64,000 nt of DNA from Oryzias latipes (Eukaryota > Chordata > Actinopteri > Beloniformes > Adrianichthyidae). Below the pieces are notes generated by a model, which had not been told where the DNA came from, searched no databases, and worked only from the letters and a program-made list of their open reading frames with translations. The DNA lies in assembly GCF_002234675.1 (NCBI RefSeq), contig NC_019868.2, positions 24,504,293-24,568,292 on the forward strand, in the 5' to 3' direction. Position numbers and translations under genes: made by a program. Of the stretch, positions 11,863 to 24,110 are shown in pieces (within the stretch, counting starts at the first letter, position 1; each line of letters opens with the position of its first letter).

Positions 11863-14800
11863 TCAGGAGGAGGAGGTGATGTCAGATGTTTTCCTAATAA
11901 CGCTGGCACGCATCTCGTGGCTGTGGCTGCTGGAGGTGGGTGTGAGGGCGTTTTGGCTGTAGGTGGGGGTCCATCCGTCGATGTGGTAGCTGATGAGCGG
12001 CCTGGGGTCCCTGGTGCTGGTTATCCTGAAGTTGGCCTTGTTGGGATTCACGAAAGTCACCATCCCCGGGAGGGAACACGAGGGGATCCTGAGAACCGAC
12101 GAGCCGCCGCCACCGTCTCGCTTCCAGGCCGGATCGCCGCTCTGGAGGGGAAAAATCCGCACGGATGAGAAAACAAAAGTGGGTCTGTTTGTTTTTCGCG
12201 TCCCACATAGATGAGTCTGAACGTTTCTTCACAAGCCCCACGCAGATGTTCGCTCTCTGCTAACAGGTAGTTAGGGCTTTGTGTGTCAGCAAGTTAATGT
12301 TTGAAGATAACATTTCCTAATAAAGCCCTCCTCTTTCTGGGTATTTTTTACAGGAATCAGCACACATGAGTAAAGTCTTAACTCTCACACACACACACAC
12401 CCCCACATACACACACACACACACACGAGCGTCTGAGGCGTGTCCTCAACCCCCAGAACCAAAAGAAGAAAAACATTCAATGTGAAATCACATTCTGAAA
12501 CACACCCTGCTTCAGCAGTTAAGACTGCAGCAGGTAAAAACCTGTTTTTCTTCAAATTGGCTCGATTAATGACAGTGAAACGTGAAACCAACCTCTTTGA
12601 TGTCCTCGGTATCACTTTCTGTGTCGCTGCCTGGAGAAACAAAAGACATGCAGACATACTTAGAAGAAAAACCCTGTTTGCAATGACAAATCACACATTT
12701 CCACTGAATAAAAGCAGGAAAAGGGAAGCCAGGTACATCTTTCATAAGTGCATTTTCCACTGACACATAGCAGCAGTATTACTCAAGAAAAAGACAAAGA
12801 TAGAGGCAGCCGTGCCTGAATTACCAGTCAGAAAAGAGGGGAAGGTGATGACATGACTGACTCTTTTAGGTGGTTGTGAAACAATCGGGGGTATTATTAG
12901 TACCACAAAAATCTAGCTGCACAAAAAAAACACTCCAACTGGAGCCCTTAAATGCAACTCTGTGTGTTCTTTAAAGACCCACTCTGATCCTCTTTTGATC
13001 GGTTATAAAAAGTGTTCCCAGTTGTCTTTTAATAATGACGTTTTTAGCCAAAAACGTAAAACCTGCGTCGATTTCTCTGACATAGTTCCTGCAGAGCGGC
13101 AGTGGTTCATCAGAAACTTGTTTCCTTCCCTGTTACTGAGAGCTCTCTGTTTACACTCTCTCCTGCTAGCTTACAGCTCCTCTTGCCCCCAACCTAACAT
13201 TAGCAGTGCAACAAAAATGGCAAGCAATTTTGGAGCTGTCCAGTTTGAATCCAGATGCCAACTCAGCCGAGAAAGACTATGATTTACAGTCTGCTAAAGG
13301 ACGCATCGGAATGGAGCGGAGCAGGGAGCGTGTGAGCCTTTCGACGTCACAAATACGCCCCGTTTCCATGGCCTGGTTTTGTCTGCTCCTGATTCACAGC
13401 AACTTGAATTAAGGAAAATGCCACATGAACATGTTCAAGACAAAAACACATCATTTTGTGGGTCTTGTAAGATGTTTGTCAACAGTGGGTTTTCACTTCC
13501 TGTGAGGGAGAGTAGAACTGAGCTGCCAGCAGGCACTGGTGGATATGATACCATCAGTTCATCAGGTCACTTGTCTGAACCGCATCATCTTTTCTGCCCA
13601 AATCGATTGATTTCTGTGGTGCAGAGCAGAACACAGAGGAGCATCCACTACAGTATAAAAGAACAGAAAGGTCCGCCACGCTCCTACGGAAAGGTAGGGT
13701 TTTCTCACCGCAGCATGAGGACACAGGGGAGATCTGGAGCGGGTACGAGTGGGAGGAGCTGACGGTCTGCTCCTCGTTCTCGGTGGTCACCTCTATCGTC
13801 TGACAGACGTAGGGCAGCTGCTCGCTGTTGACCAAATGGTCGTCCGCTGGACTGTGAATTTCTGCAGAGAGACAGACACGATTCCTAACTACAAACGGAA
13901 ATGTCCATCTAAAAGAGAAAAGAAAGAAAACACTGAAACTGCATTAGAGGGAAACCAGCTGGTGTAATACCTGAGGGACCGTCAATCATCTCTTCCTTCT
14001 TGATGGAGTCTGCAAGCCTAGCGTATGTTTCATGGTTTGTTCCATCTGGATACGGAGAAGATGCCTGTGGAGGACAAGAGTGAAGATCAACCAACAACTA
14101 CTGGATCTCTGCACTAATCAACGGTCTATGTTTTTAAACGTATGTCACATGTAAAGGTGCACCGAACTATAAAACCAAATTAAGCGAGACAAAGCAGTCT
14201 GCGATAAGTCCATGTTAGTCAGACCGTATTAACGGTGCTCACAGTCATTCTAGGACGGGTTTGTAACATTCTACATGTTAGCCACGCAAACATTAGCCGT
14301 GTTAGCGCACTCACAACACCTTTAACAATGAAAAAACAGCCTGATTCCACTAAAACAACACAGTCCAACACTACTACACCCTGGCCACGTTAGCATAAAT
14401 GTTATTAGCATCATCATTATTGATATTATTAGTAGTACTTTCTTTCTTCTCCCTTTATTATTGTTACCATTTACATTTCCTTTCTTTCCTTTTTAAGGGG
14501 CATTCTTCAATAAGCGAGGCTTCTGCCTGCTCCATTTCAAACATCTTTTGTGATATTGTTATACTGTTGATGTTGTAGCTACTATTAATACTGATTGTAT
14601 TATATATTTCTTAAGACATCCAAACATTTTGAAAGAGGGTTGTATTTTTTTTAAACAAGTAAGGCTTTTTAGTGTGCCTTATGGAACAAAAGACATATGG
14701 TACATTTTCCTCAGAGGATAGAGCCTAACAATATTAACAGCTCTAATGAAGATCAATAACATCTGTACACAGACTTAATGACTTAAGTAGAAACTTAAAG

Positions 14801-16906
14801 GAGTTTCTACTTTAAAAAACACATCTTCTAAGTAAGATCCAATCAATGTCCACGATACCAGCAGCAGCTTTAGCTTTAGACTGTAAACAGACAAATATCT
14901 GCATAATATCAGCTTTTATTCTGACACTCAAGAAATACTTGATGTAAGTCCCATAAATAAGTGCACCATTAGGAAAAAATCTATGAAAAAAACAATACAG
15001 CAACAGAAAAATGTAGATTTTTGTTCTGAATCTACCTTCTTCAGAGTTTTATTTCTCGTTAGCCGCCTTAAGAAAGAAGACTTCTGCAGAATTAGCTCAG
15101 CAGCATCTAATGGTTGAATGTGTTTGAAGAGACACCCAACTCCCGCTGACCACCCCCTGTCCTTTCTAGAGCAGAGTCATGTGAGAACAAGAGGCAGATT
15201 TTATTGTTCCAGTCAGATTAACTGGCAGATCGCCACGGCTCTGCCGGGTAAAACTACCAGAAATGTTTTCCCTCTGTGCTACTAGGAAAAAAAAAACACA
15301 CACAGCCTGGTTGCTCAATAAACTATTCCAGTGATGACTAACAAGGAAGACGGGTTTTGTATCTCCTCCAATTGAAGCTTTCACGGTGAAGTGAGAGCAC
15401 ACAAAAACAAAAAAAACAAGCTTTGTTCATGACCTCCCTAGACGCATAAAAAGTTTTTTTATGTACCTTTGGCTTTCCCTCCTTATCCGTCTTCTTCTTT
15501 CCTAAATGCACAAAAAAAACACATGAGAAGCTAGTTCAAAGGTAATAAATTTACCCAGAATTCAACAAAGATAAGACAGGCTCACCTTTCTTTAGGTTTC
15601 TCTCTGCATACGAGAGCATTTTATAAACTCGGAAGGCGTTCGTTCCCTTTTTTATGCTTTTATCCTTCACTTCCTGGATGTCTGGCAGGCTGTTCATGGC
15701 ACAGCGGAAGTTGGCCTTCCACGTCTTTGGATCCGGACGGTTGATACCGGGTTGGTATTTACCTGCACACACCAGCAGCAAATAACTCATCTGTGAAGAT
15801 GCTCTGATTCAGTAGTCATTCTGTGTTTTTTCCAGCGGGATGTTGGATGACTGTCGTTTGCCTGCCTACAAAAATGTGTGTGAACGAGGTTCATGAGAGT
15901 ATTTGTCTCATGCTGGGGGATGCTGGATGTTTTCCAAAGGGTAATTCCAAAAACGGTTTCCAGTTTCTTTAAAATCAAACTGATCTTGCTTTGATTAAAT
16001 CTATTTTTTCTGTCGTGAAACTTTTTCCAAGGACACCTGACTGCACACAGCAAAAGTGACTTTTTCATAACAGTTTATTCTTTTCAAGTTTCCTAATAAA
16101 GTTGTGTGAATGTCTACTTTTGCAGAAGCAGGATGTTCTTGAGCATAAAGCTCTCTGGTACCCTGCGTGCCTCGACAGTCCTTTTAAATCTGTGTCAGAT
16201 CTTGAACAGAAGCTGTGTCCTTCGCTGCTCTCTAACCCCTAAAAGACTATATAATCCAAGACTGTCCTGGATTTTAAGACAATTCAGACACATACTCCCT
16301 TTTTTCTCTCCTGTCTCACCCATTTGCTAGTAAAAACCTAATAAATAGGAATATTTTACAAAGACTATTCAGGAATCAGCTGTGTTCTGATGATAAAAAA
16401 ATTGAAATACATTTTTTCAAATGACAAACTCTAAACATAATTGTCTATATTTCGACTTCTAGGAAATTTCCAGGGCACTGGATTTTGGAATTGTAGATTC
16501 TGACACCCTAAAAAAAGGGCAAACACCCTTAACATTGCAGTAATTAGTGAGTAGTGAAGGATATTCGGACCCAGGTGGAGATAATTGAGTGGCGAGCATC
16601 AGAAAGACCACGTCTGACGAGAAAGGCTGCGGTTAAACGTGCTTACCAGTGTGTATGGCCCATCGCATGAAGAGCGGAGCATCTTTCTCCAGGTCCCAGC
16701 CGTGGCGAGCAGCATGCATCCACGGGATCTGAAAGATCCTTTTCTCCTGTGGAAAGGTTTGCGGTTGGTGAACATCTACCCATAAAGCATAAGGGTGCAC
16801 CTGGAACGTGGACGCTTACTTTGTTCACCCATTTCAGCCCCGGGATCTGACAGGAGTTGATCTGTTCCTCCAGCCACGGCCGCATCCGCATTCTTTCAAC
16901 TGGCAT
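11863..16906 (-). CDS. irf2: Interferon regulatory factor 2
   Basis: Transcription factor that binds ISRE/IRF-E sites and generally antagonises IRF1 on interferon-response genes; nuclear. Coding exons in transcript order: 16820-16906, 16647-16746, 15586-15762, 15467-15501, 13971-14064, 13709-13861, 12593-12630, 11863-12141 (963 nt, 320 aa). All junctions keep frame with GT-AG sites. The start [15 protein letters not shown] matches IRF2 and follows a splice acceptor six bases upstream of the ATG. The DNA-binding domain (about 1-113) has the Trp pentad at 11, 26, 38, 46 and 58, plus [16 protein letters not shown]. The middle has [10 protein letters not shown] and [10 protein letters not shown], and the C-terminus has [12 protein letters not shown], all IRF2-specific. 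It is somewhat shorter than the 349-aa human protein. Introns carry two copies of one 500-bp repeat (12960 and 17405) and a MITE (16190). Confidence 0.96.
12389..12427. repeat. CA microsatellite
   Basis: Runs of CA interrupted by a short C-rich insert, in an irf2 intron. Confidence 0.8.
12960..13480. repeat. Unclassified dispersed repeat, copy A (irf2 intron)
   Basis: This stretch aligns collinearly with 17405-17925. Shared blocks include CCCACTCTGATC / CCCACTCCGATC, CTTTTGATC, GACATAGTT, GGCAGTGGATCAT-type strings, TTTACA-TCTCCT, GTGCAACAAA and TCTGCTCCTG-TTCACA. No long inverted repeats or poly(A) were seen, and no open frame is shared, so its class is unknown. Confidence 0.6.
16190..16575. 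repeat. MITE family M1, copy in irf2 intron
   Basis: It shares blocks with the copies at 46870-48152 and 57560-57975: CCAG(A/G)GCACTGGATTTTGGA, an adjacent GA(C/A)ACCC run, GTAGTGAAGGATATTCGGAC at the right end, and mirror sequence near the left end (GTGTCCTTCGCT). Its ends are only approximately inverted-repeated. Confidence 0.45.
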
Positions 16907-17404
16907 TGTGGCCTACAGACACACCAGGAGACGGCGTCAGCTCGCATTTCAATACCCTGCTGAAGATGTTTCAGAACGATTTCTCACTCTGAAATGTGAA
17001 AACATTTAGTCAAAGTGCTCATCTGCAGGATTCAGTCTGACCGTGTAAACGTTTGACCAACGTCCCTCACGGAGGGAAATGGAGCCGACACTTTTCAATG
17101 GCATCAACGAGCAGCAGGGGAAGCGGGCGAATCAAAACAGAGAAGTAAACCAAGCAGTGCTGTTGTGTAACCTATTTTTGTGGTCAGCTTTGTTCCCAGT
17201 AGCCATGCAAGCCACAGAAAAGCCTGGCATGAGCAAAAACCTCCTCTATCCAAAGTATCTGCAGCAAACGTCTTGATGAGCGGATGGCCTTCGCCAAGTT
17301 AGCCTCCATCAACAAAGTAGGATTTATTTTCCAAAAAACCCTGCTAAGAACAAATCCACAAAATCATATGATTCAAGCGTTGAATCATTTGTGCAAAGCA
17401 AAAA

Positions 17405-17925
17405 GCTCCTGTTTAAGGGCCCACTCCGATCATCTTTTGATCCATCGTAAAATAGTCTCTAGTAGTCTTTCAATTATAATTATGCTGTTTTTAACCAAAA
17501 TTTTAAAGAATCCATGTTGTTTTATAGGACATAGTTTCTGCACAGTGGCAGTGGATCATTAGAAATTCACCTCTGAGTTGTGGAAGGGATTGTTGGCGTG
17601 CCGCAACCCTGCCCCCTTTCCCCTCCACGTCCCTGAGAGTTATCTGTTTACATGCTCTCCTTCTATCTTACAGCCCTGCACACCCCCAACCCATTTTTAC
17701 CGGTGCAACAAAGACGGCGAGCAATGTTGGAGCTATCCATCCGTACAGTTTTGATCCAGATTCCAGCTCAGCCAAGGAAAACAACATGGATCTAGTCATC
17801 TACAAGTAGATGCATTGGAATGGAGCTTGTGGCCTTCAAACACCATTTTTTCATCTGCTCCTGTTTCACAACGATTTGAATAAAGAAATGCACAGAAATG
17901 CAAGTTTGAGCATAATTTTCTTCAT
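17405..17925. repeat. Unclassified dispersed repeat, copy B (irf2 intron)
   Basis: Second copy of the repeat at 12960-13480, same orientation, roughly three-quarters identical by eye with small indels. It lies upstream of the first coding exon in the irf2 5' intron. Confidence 0.6.
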
Positions 17926-19812
17926 ATATGTCCTTAACCATCAGAAAAAGGCAACAAGAACGTGTTGAAACACTAAAAACACCTTTTTCCACGGGAGTGG
18001 GTCTGGAAAGGACAAATTTGCCAATGACAATGCCTCTGTTCTCTAAAAGTGGCCCTCAAAAACGCTGTCCGCTGCTCCACATGCAGCTGCAACAACAGTT
18101 AAACATCAGCTGGTACTTTTAAGATGTGCTAGAGAAAAGACAAGAACACTCAGCTGCAAGACAGCGATACAAATGCTCGGCTTGAAAGACAGAGCCTTGA
18201 AACCATTTTTAACAGTAACAGGATGTAGATTCCTGATTGAAATGCAAACCCCTTCCCGAGAAGCTCTAAAGCACTAAGAGGCTTTAAAGATTCACATCTT
18301 TTATTTACACATTACAAACAAGCAAATGTGGGCTGCAGCAAACCTGGACCGACTTGACTTACCTTTTGGGGATTTTTTTGTTTGTTTTTTTAAAGATGCG
18401 CAAACGCAGAAAAAAATTACTACGATTTGGCAACTAACTTCCTTTGACATGTGAACGAAATGCGTGAGCTTATCTAACACGTGTGGGCTCCCGGTTAGAA
18501 ACTGTACAAGAAGGTTTTAAAAAAATGAAAAGCTGAAACATGAAACTTCACTGTAAGGCTTTTGGTTTTCAATAACATCGTTTTAAACTCTAATCTTCCC
18601 ATAAAACAAGTCGGGTTTTTTGTATGGACGCAAACTCTAAAAATAGTGCCTGATAACATTACTTTAAACATATTTAAAGTGAACAAATACTAGTGAGGTC
18701 TGCTTTTAACCCAAGAGGAACCAACCACTTCAAGTCACTTTTCACAGGAACAATCATTTGTGGACAAAACAAAAGGAGTTAAATCTGTAAACCATGTGTA
18801 ATAAAGATAAGGCTATTGCTATTCAATTGCAGGTTGAAAAAAAAACAAATGCCATCAAATATTTGCCTTGAAATCCATCTTTGTATGGTTAAAAAAAAAA
18901 ACAAGCAACGAGAGGATTTTCTGTTAAATCAGGCAGAAGTTAAAGTATAATGAAGCCTGCAGAGTCAAACTCACCACGCTAGATTTAACATAAAAGAGAG
19001 AGGGGTTGTGATCCCTGCAGTCTGATCTGATCAAAGTCCGGTGGGCCTGACACTCCCTCCCTGCCCTGCTGCACGTTAGTTAGTGTGCTGCCAACACGCT
19101 GCCTCGTTGCAACAATGAGCTCCCGAACAGGTCAAACAGGGTGACGCCACCACGGTTCGGCTCTTCTCTGTCAGTCTCAAGACCAAAAAGGCCTCAAACT
19201 TCCACCTGCAATGCATCCGCCTTCGAATGCACCGTATGACCCCCCCAGTGCTCGATACCTAACGTCACTTTAGGAACAATTTACATTGTTTTAAAAGAAA
19301 AAAACTCAATATAAATCATGTTGACATTGTTTAATAATGTGTTTGTGTTAGTTAAATTGTTATAAACACGAAAAAGTCGTCATTTTCTTTATTTTTTTTA
19401 GGTAATTTAGTCCAGTTTACATATGGATGTAGTACATAGCTAGCTTAGGTTTTAAGAAATATAAATTGGAACTTTTAGTGTTTAAATTTAATAAAAAGGT
19501 TTTCAACAAATCAGATCGTAAAAATCAGCTCAATTTAGAACAAAATACTTTAAAAAGTTTTAAAGTATTCCACCTAGCATATCTTTTTTTTTTTTTAGCT
19601 AATTAGCAAAACAACGTTTAGCTAAAGAAAACCCACGCCAACAAAACTCTTCCGGGAAAGAAAGTTATAAACATATTTTTACAAGTTTGGTTTAGCGGTG
19701 AGGTCAATATTTACCAGCCGCGTCTACCACCAACGTGCTGACCCAAAAGCGAAAATAAATCCAAAACTAACAACAAACCGTCAGAAAACTACAGGAGACT
19801 ACTTTCACTTAC

Positions 19813-20210
19813 ACAGCTACGGCTCTGTCATGTCGTCCGGTGGGGAGTCGGTGTGCGCCGTGAAGGCAGCGCCGTTAATATGCGGAAATAAAATGTTACC
19901 TTTTGGCTTCGGACGGCCAGCCGATTCACACCGCCGCGGACGAAATACAGGGGGGGAAAGGACCCCGCCGAAGTTGGAGAAAAGTCGTTCCAGGAGTGAA
20001 GCAGGGGGGGGGATTAGGTGGCCGACGTTTTTCTTTTTCTTTTTTTTCTGCACCCAGACCGAAAGCAAAACAACTGCCGCCTCGGGAAGTGAAGGTTCGA
20101 GATGGAAATCCCCCTTCAGCTCGCCTGCTCTCGTTTTGGATCGGTCCCGGGCGGCGTCATCGCTCTGGTGAGCGCTCCTCCTGAGAAAGATGACGCTGAG
20201 ACATCTCACT
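19813..20210 (-). promoter_or_regulatory. irf2: irf2 5' non-coding exon and CpG-rich promoter region
   Basis: The block 19800-20250 is clearly richer in GC and CpG than its surroundings. On the minus strand a strong splice donor (GTAGCTGT followed by gtaagtgaaa) lies at the 19812/19813 boundary. This suits a 5'UTR exon spliced to the acceptor just upstream of the irf2 ATG near 16911. The exon would include a very short upstream ATG frame (Met-Thr-Glu-Pro-stop). The transcription start is not resolved. Confidence 0.5.
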
Positions 20211-20855
20211 CTGATCATTTTTCCTGCAGTCGTCAACATCAATCTCATCGCTATAACAGTGAAAGGTGAACATCAGGGCGGTGGGCTTGGGGGGTTAAGC
20301 TGCATTTTAAGTACTCTTAAAAATATATATATTTATTTATTAAAATAAAAAAGCTCCGGGTTACAAAATTCAACTATAGTAATGTTCAATTATTACATCA
20401 ATTCTTTTTTTCAAATAATAACAATTTATCTAAGATTCTATCAAGACTTAAAATAAAATAAAAAAGACAAAAATGTTTAAAAATGACACCCGCCCCGACA
20501 CTCTCTTCGTGGCAATAGACGATCTTTGAGTTGTATTTCATTTTCACTTCCTATCCCCCCTCCCCTCCTCATCAAAGCTTTTTCTTTCAACTCTTTTTCT
20601 GCCAGAAACGAAACCAGAAACTTCACACAAGCGCACACATGCGTGCAAGATTTAAGCACCTGCAGTTTATGGGGGAAACAGTTTGTTTTAGAGCTACTAG
20701 TGCAATTCAACTTCAGTTTAAAGGGCCCCAGATTATCCCTTTTGCAATGTTTTTTTTTTTGTGTATGTCTTGATTTAAGTCTTCATTTTACACTGACTGT
20801 TGCATTTTGTTGGAAGATATTAATTGTCTAAGCATGCTTCTTCATTCACATATTT

Positions 20856-20861
20856 GTTACA
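20856..20861. repeat. Left 6-bp target-site duplication of the IS3EU-like element
   Basis: GTTACA here is repeated exactly at 27296-27301, flanking the inverted repeats. Confidence 0.88.
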
Positions 20862-21388
20862 TATGGAGTTATTTCAGTCTCAATAATCAGAAATGCACAC
20901 AACCGGTTTTACAAATACACACGCTCCGATTCACAAATGTCATTTTATGCAAACGTGAAAAATAAATTCGGAAATACACACCCTGTGTTTCACAAACACA
21001 CACATTGTGTTTCACAAATGCACACTAAATGTTTTACAAATGCACAATAAGTGTTTCTCACAAATGTGCACACTGTTTTTCACAAAAACATTTTAGAAAT
21101 TCACAATAAATGTATCAGAAATGCACAGTAGGTGCTTCACAAACGTGATTTTTAGGTACACATGTGATGTGAACTCACAGATCATTCGAACTGCAGACTG
21201 TGCATTCAAAATCCCGTTCTCGTTTGTGAATCTCCCCGTGTGTGTGAGAGATTTTTCTACGGTGAATATTGAGACTCATCTGACGGAGCGGGTCGACTAA
21301 TCTCACCATTGGCTAGTGAATCTGTCAATCAAACTCATCGGCAAAGCAGGCGGGTTCGCTTTTAGCCAATCGAATGGCCCCTTACACT
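20862..21388 (+). repeat. Left terminal inverted repeat of IS3EU-like element
   Basis: It pairs with 26769-27295. Identity breaks at 21388, just after CCCCTTACACT. Its outer 300 bp hold many variants of TTTCACAAATGCACA spaced about 20-30 bp apart. Confidence 0.9.
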
Positions 21389-21469
21389 TTCTCTACGCTT
21401 TCTGCAGGTGTCAAAAGCCCCGCCCATGTTTGATTCTGTACCAGTCGGTCGTTAGCGTGTTAGCTTTAG

Positions 21470-21740
21470 CATGGCTTGTCGGTTTATTGCCTTCGGTTGT
21501 CAAAATTTACTGGCTTGCGCAACTTTTCAGTGGACCTGGGAGCAAGGCAACAGTGGTTGAATGCAGTTGACATAGAATCCATCGAACTCTGTACTGGTCA
21601 TGAGATTTACAATGAACGTTTCACTCGGGATCGTTTGTACGTTATTCTCTTAGCTTTCATGCTAGCGTCATTTCAAGACTCAGACACGGTTCCCTTCGGT
21701 CTTGATCATCTGAAGGTGGAGGAGAAAAATCTTTAACTTC
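21470..21740 (+). pseudogene. Possible THAP-like DNA-binding domain remnant
   Basis: Immediately inside the left inverted repeat the plus strand opens with MACRFIAFGCQN (frame 1). It continues after a frame change as GARQQWLNAVDIES and RFTRDRLYV (frame 2). Cys-x-Cys near the start, then a Trp-containing basic segment, then a DRLYV-type segment resembles a THAP zinc finger. The final Cys-x2-His is not intact. It may be the 5' exon of a second element gene. Weak call. Confidence 0.3.
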
Positions 21741-22913
21741 CACAGTATGTTCTGTGGAGAAACTGGCATCACTTTGCTCCGTACCACGCAGTGGGACTAC
21801 ATTACCTCAAGTTCATCTCACTGTCAATCACAGATACCCAATACACCTCCCCTGCTCAGCCCGAGGTCACTTTGCCAGACCTTAATTTTATTTTTTTAAT
21901 AACTCAAATGTCATTGATTTTATATTGTAACCATATACATATACACCTCTTGGCCAGGTCACCCTTGCAAAAAAGATCCTCATCTCTCTGGGTTTTATAG
22001 CTGGTTAAATACTACACAACAAAAGATGGTCATAGAACAACAAAGTGCAAACATTCACCCTTTATTGCAGAGTAAAATTCAGTGAAAACATGGACAGATT
22101 AAAACATCAAAATTTAAGCAAATGTGGGATCTCTACTGATTTGAATTTTATTTAAACTGGAACTAATTTTCATAACATCCTTACATACAATGAAGTCCCT
22201 TGAACAATACAGCAGTATTGATTTGAACTCTGTCTTGCTCCCCTCAGTCTTTCTTCTTCTGTATGTAATTATGTCGCCTAAATTAAGTTCTAAACAAACG
22301 GGACAGTAAAGATGTAGGTCCACTCCCAAACGGTCTGAATTAAACAATGGATTGATGTCGTCTTGCAGTTCCAACATTTGTGGACCCAAAAGGGGACTGT
22401 CCCATACCGGGACATTGATCCCAGGATGAGGTTCAGCCATGGATCCACTCTCCTCCCATTCAATCTCTGGAACCAGCATACCCTGACAAAAAAAAAAGAT
22501 ACTGTTTATGAACAGCACTGTTTTTTTTTAATGTTTTAGATTATGTAGGAACAGAGACCCACTAATAATGACTTATATTGTTTCTAGCAGGCAGACCTCA
22601 TATCTCCATAACTGTTTATAATTTGCAAATAAGTGACTCTTAACAAAGTAGTGAGATTAGTACAGCTGATGGCTCATAATGCCAAACATTGTGATGCATT
22701 TTGAACTTGCAGATGTGCTATTCTTCCTACTTGATTTAAAAAAACCAAACAATTTAGGGAAATAGTTTGCACCACACAACAATAAGACTTTTCATTCATT
22801 TTTGATGAAAATTCCTTGTAGTCATTGTGATTTCATCATACTGTTCTTGATACTTTCCACTTTAATCGAACTGCACACAAATCAGTTGTCCAGTACAGTG
22901 AGATTAAATAAAG

Positions 22914-23301
22914 CAGGGTTTTTCAACCAGTGTGTGTGCCGCGGCACACTAGTGTGCCGTGGGAGATGGTCAAGTGTGCCGTGGGGAATTGCCCTACTTC
23001 ACTGATCTAAAAACATTTCCCATCTCCAGGAAATCAGCTCTTCATGCAAACAGGCACTGATAAAAACACTGAGTAGTTAGGAATATGAAAGATCTTAAAA
23101 TGACTTTTTCTTTGTGTTTATTTAATTCTATAAAATACATTTTGATAAGGTTGACGGTACCGCGATTTAGCTGCAGCTATAACCGTGTAAGGAAAAGTCC
23201 CGCCCCTTTAACTGTCTCCGACAATCATTCTTGAAGGCTTAATCACATGTCATCAGTCTGACCAATCAAGTGAACAAGTGAACAAAGGTTGAAAAACACT
23301 G
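22914..23301. mobile_element. Nested short hAT element (388 bp)
   Basis: It starts CAGGGTTTTTCAACC and ends GGTTGAAAAACACTG, flanked by the exact 8-bp duplication AAATAAAG (22906-22913 and 23302-23309). Internally GTGTGCCGCGGCACACTAG forms a strong palindrome typical of this vertebrate hAT MITE. It lies in an intron of the integrase gene, 15 bp from a splice donor. Confidence 0.88.
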
Positions 23302-24110
23302 AAATAAAGCACTTACCCGGGGATCAGAAACAGGGTTCTGGGTCAAGCCCAACTGCCACAGCTGATTTGGTGTCATGCTTTGCTCCGTCCTGATTGGATG
23401 ACTGTCCCACGCGTCACTAAAGACATCCAAACTGGCCTGAATGCGTGGTAGGAAAATATAGTGGCAGCAGAATACGTGATGTTACTGATATTGAGCAAGT
23501 CTTGGTCCTCAGGAGAGTGCAGGATGTTGTAATATAAACCAGTAACAGTCATGAAGACATCACACCAGAGGGGCTCAATCCTGTATTTGGAAAAAAGCAA
23601 AAAGAAATATTATATTGTCAGATTTATTTTTAATACATCATTCACTTTTATGTATATATTAAAGCGTCTAAAACTAGGTTCAACTCACCGTTGATTGTGT
23701 GTACACTTTTGCTGCAATGAAGCTGTTTGTGTCAGTTCTACGTATGTGAGCATCAACTCAGCTATGCCCACATTTTCTCCTCCGTGATCTCCTCTCACCC
23801 TGACAATAACATGAAAATCATGTCTCAAACACATAATTACAAATGCATCGCCAATACGGTACACATCAATTTAAAATGTAATGTTCTTATGTATAATGCC
23901 AATAAGTAGAATTTCTAGGTTAGATAAATTGCAGGAGTGGGTTACATGTATCACTGGGGAAAAAATTGAGGTGAGAGAGACTGTTAAGGGGGGGGGGGGG
24001 GGGGGTAAAAATGTTATTCATGAGGGGAAAGAGTTTTAGAGTTGCCTTTGTTTTCAGAGGAGTCTAAAAAAAGTTATTTTATTTTTGTACAAATAACCAA
24101 GTGCTTATAC

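Noticed and set aside
19817-20248. 143-codon minus-strand open frame over the irf2 5' region
   Set aside because: It runs through the CpG-rich 5' exon with a poly-Lys stretch, has no recognisable motif and conflicts with the splice donor at 19812. It is best explained as a chance frame in GC-rich DNA.
23988-24005. 18-base G run considered as a G-quadruplex regulatory site
   Set aside because: Uninterrupted homopolymer in a decayed transposon intron; more likely a simple repeat or assembly-sensitive tract.
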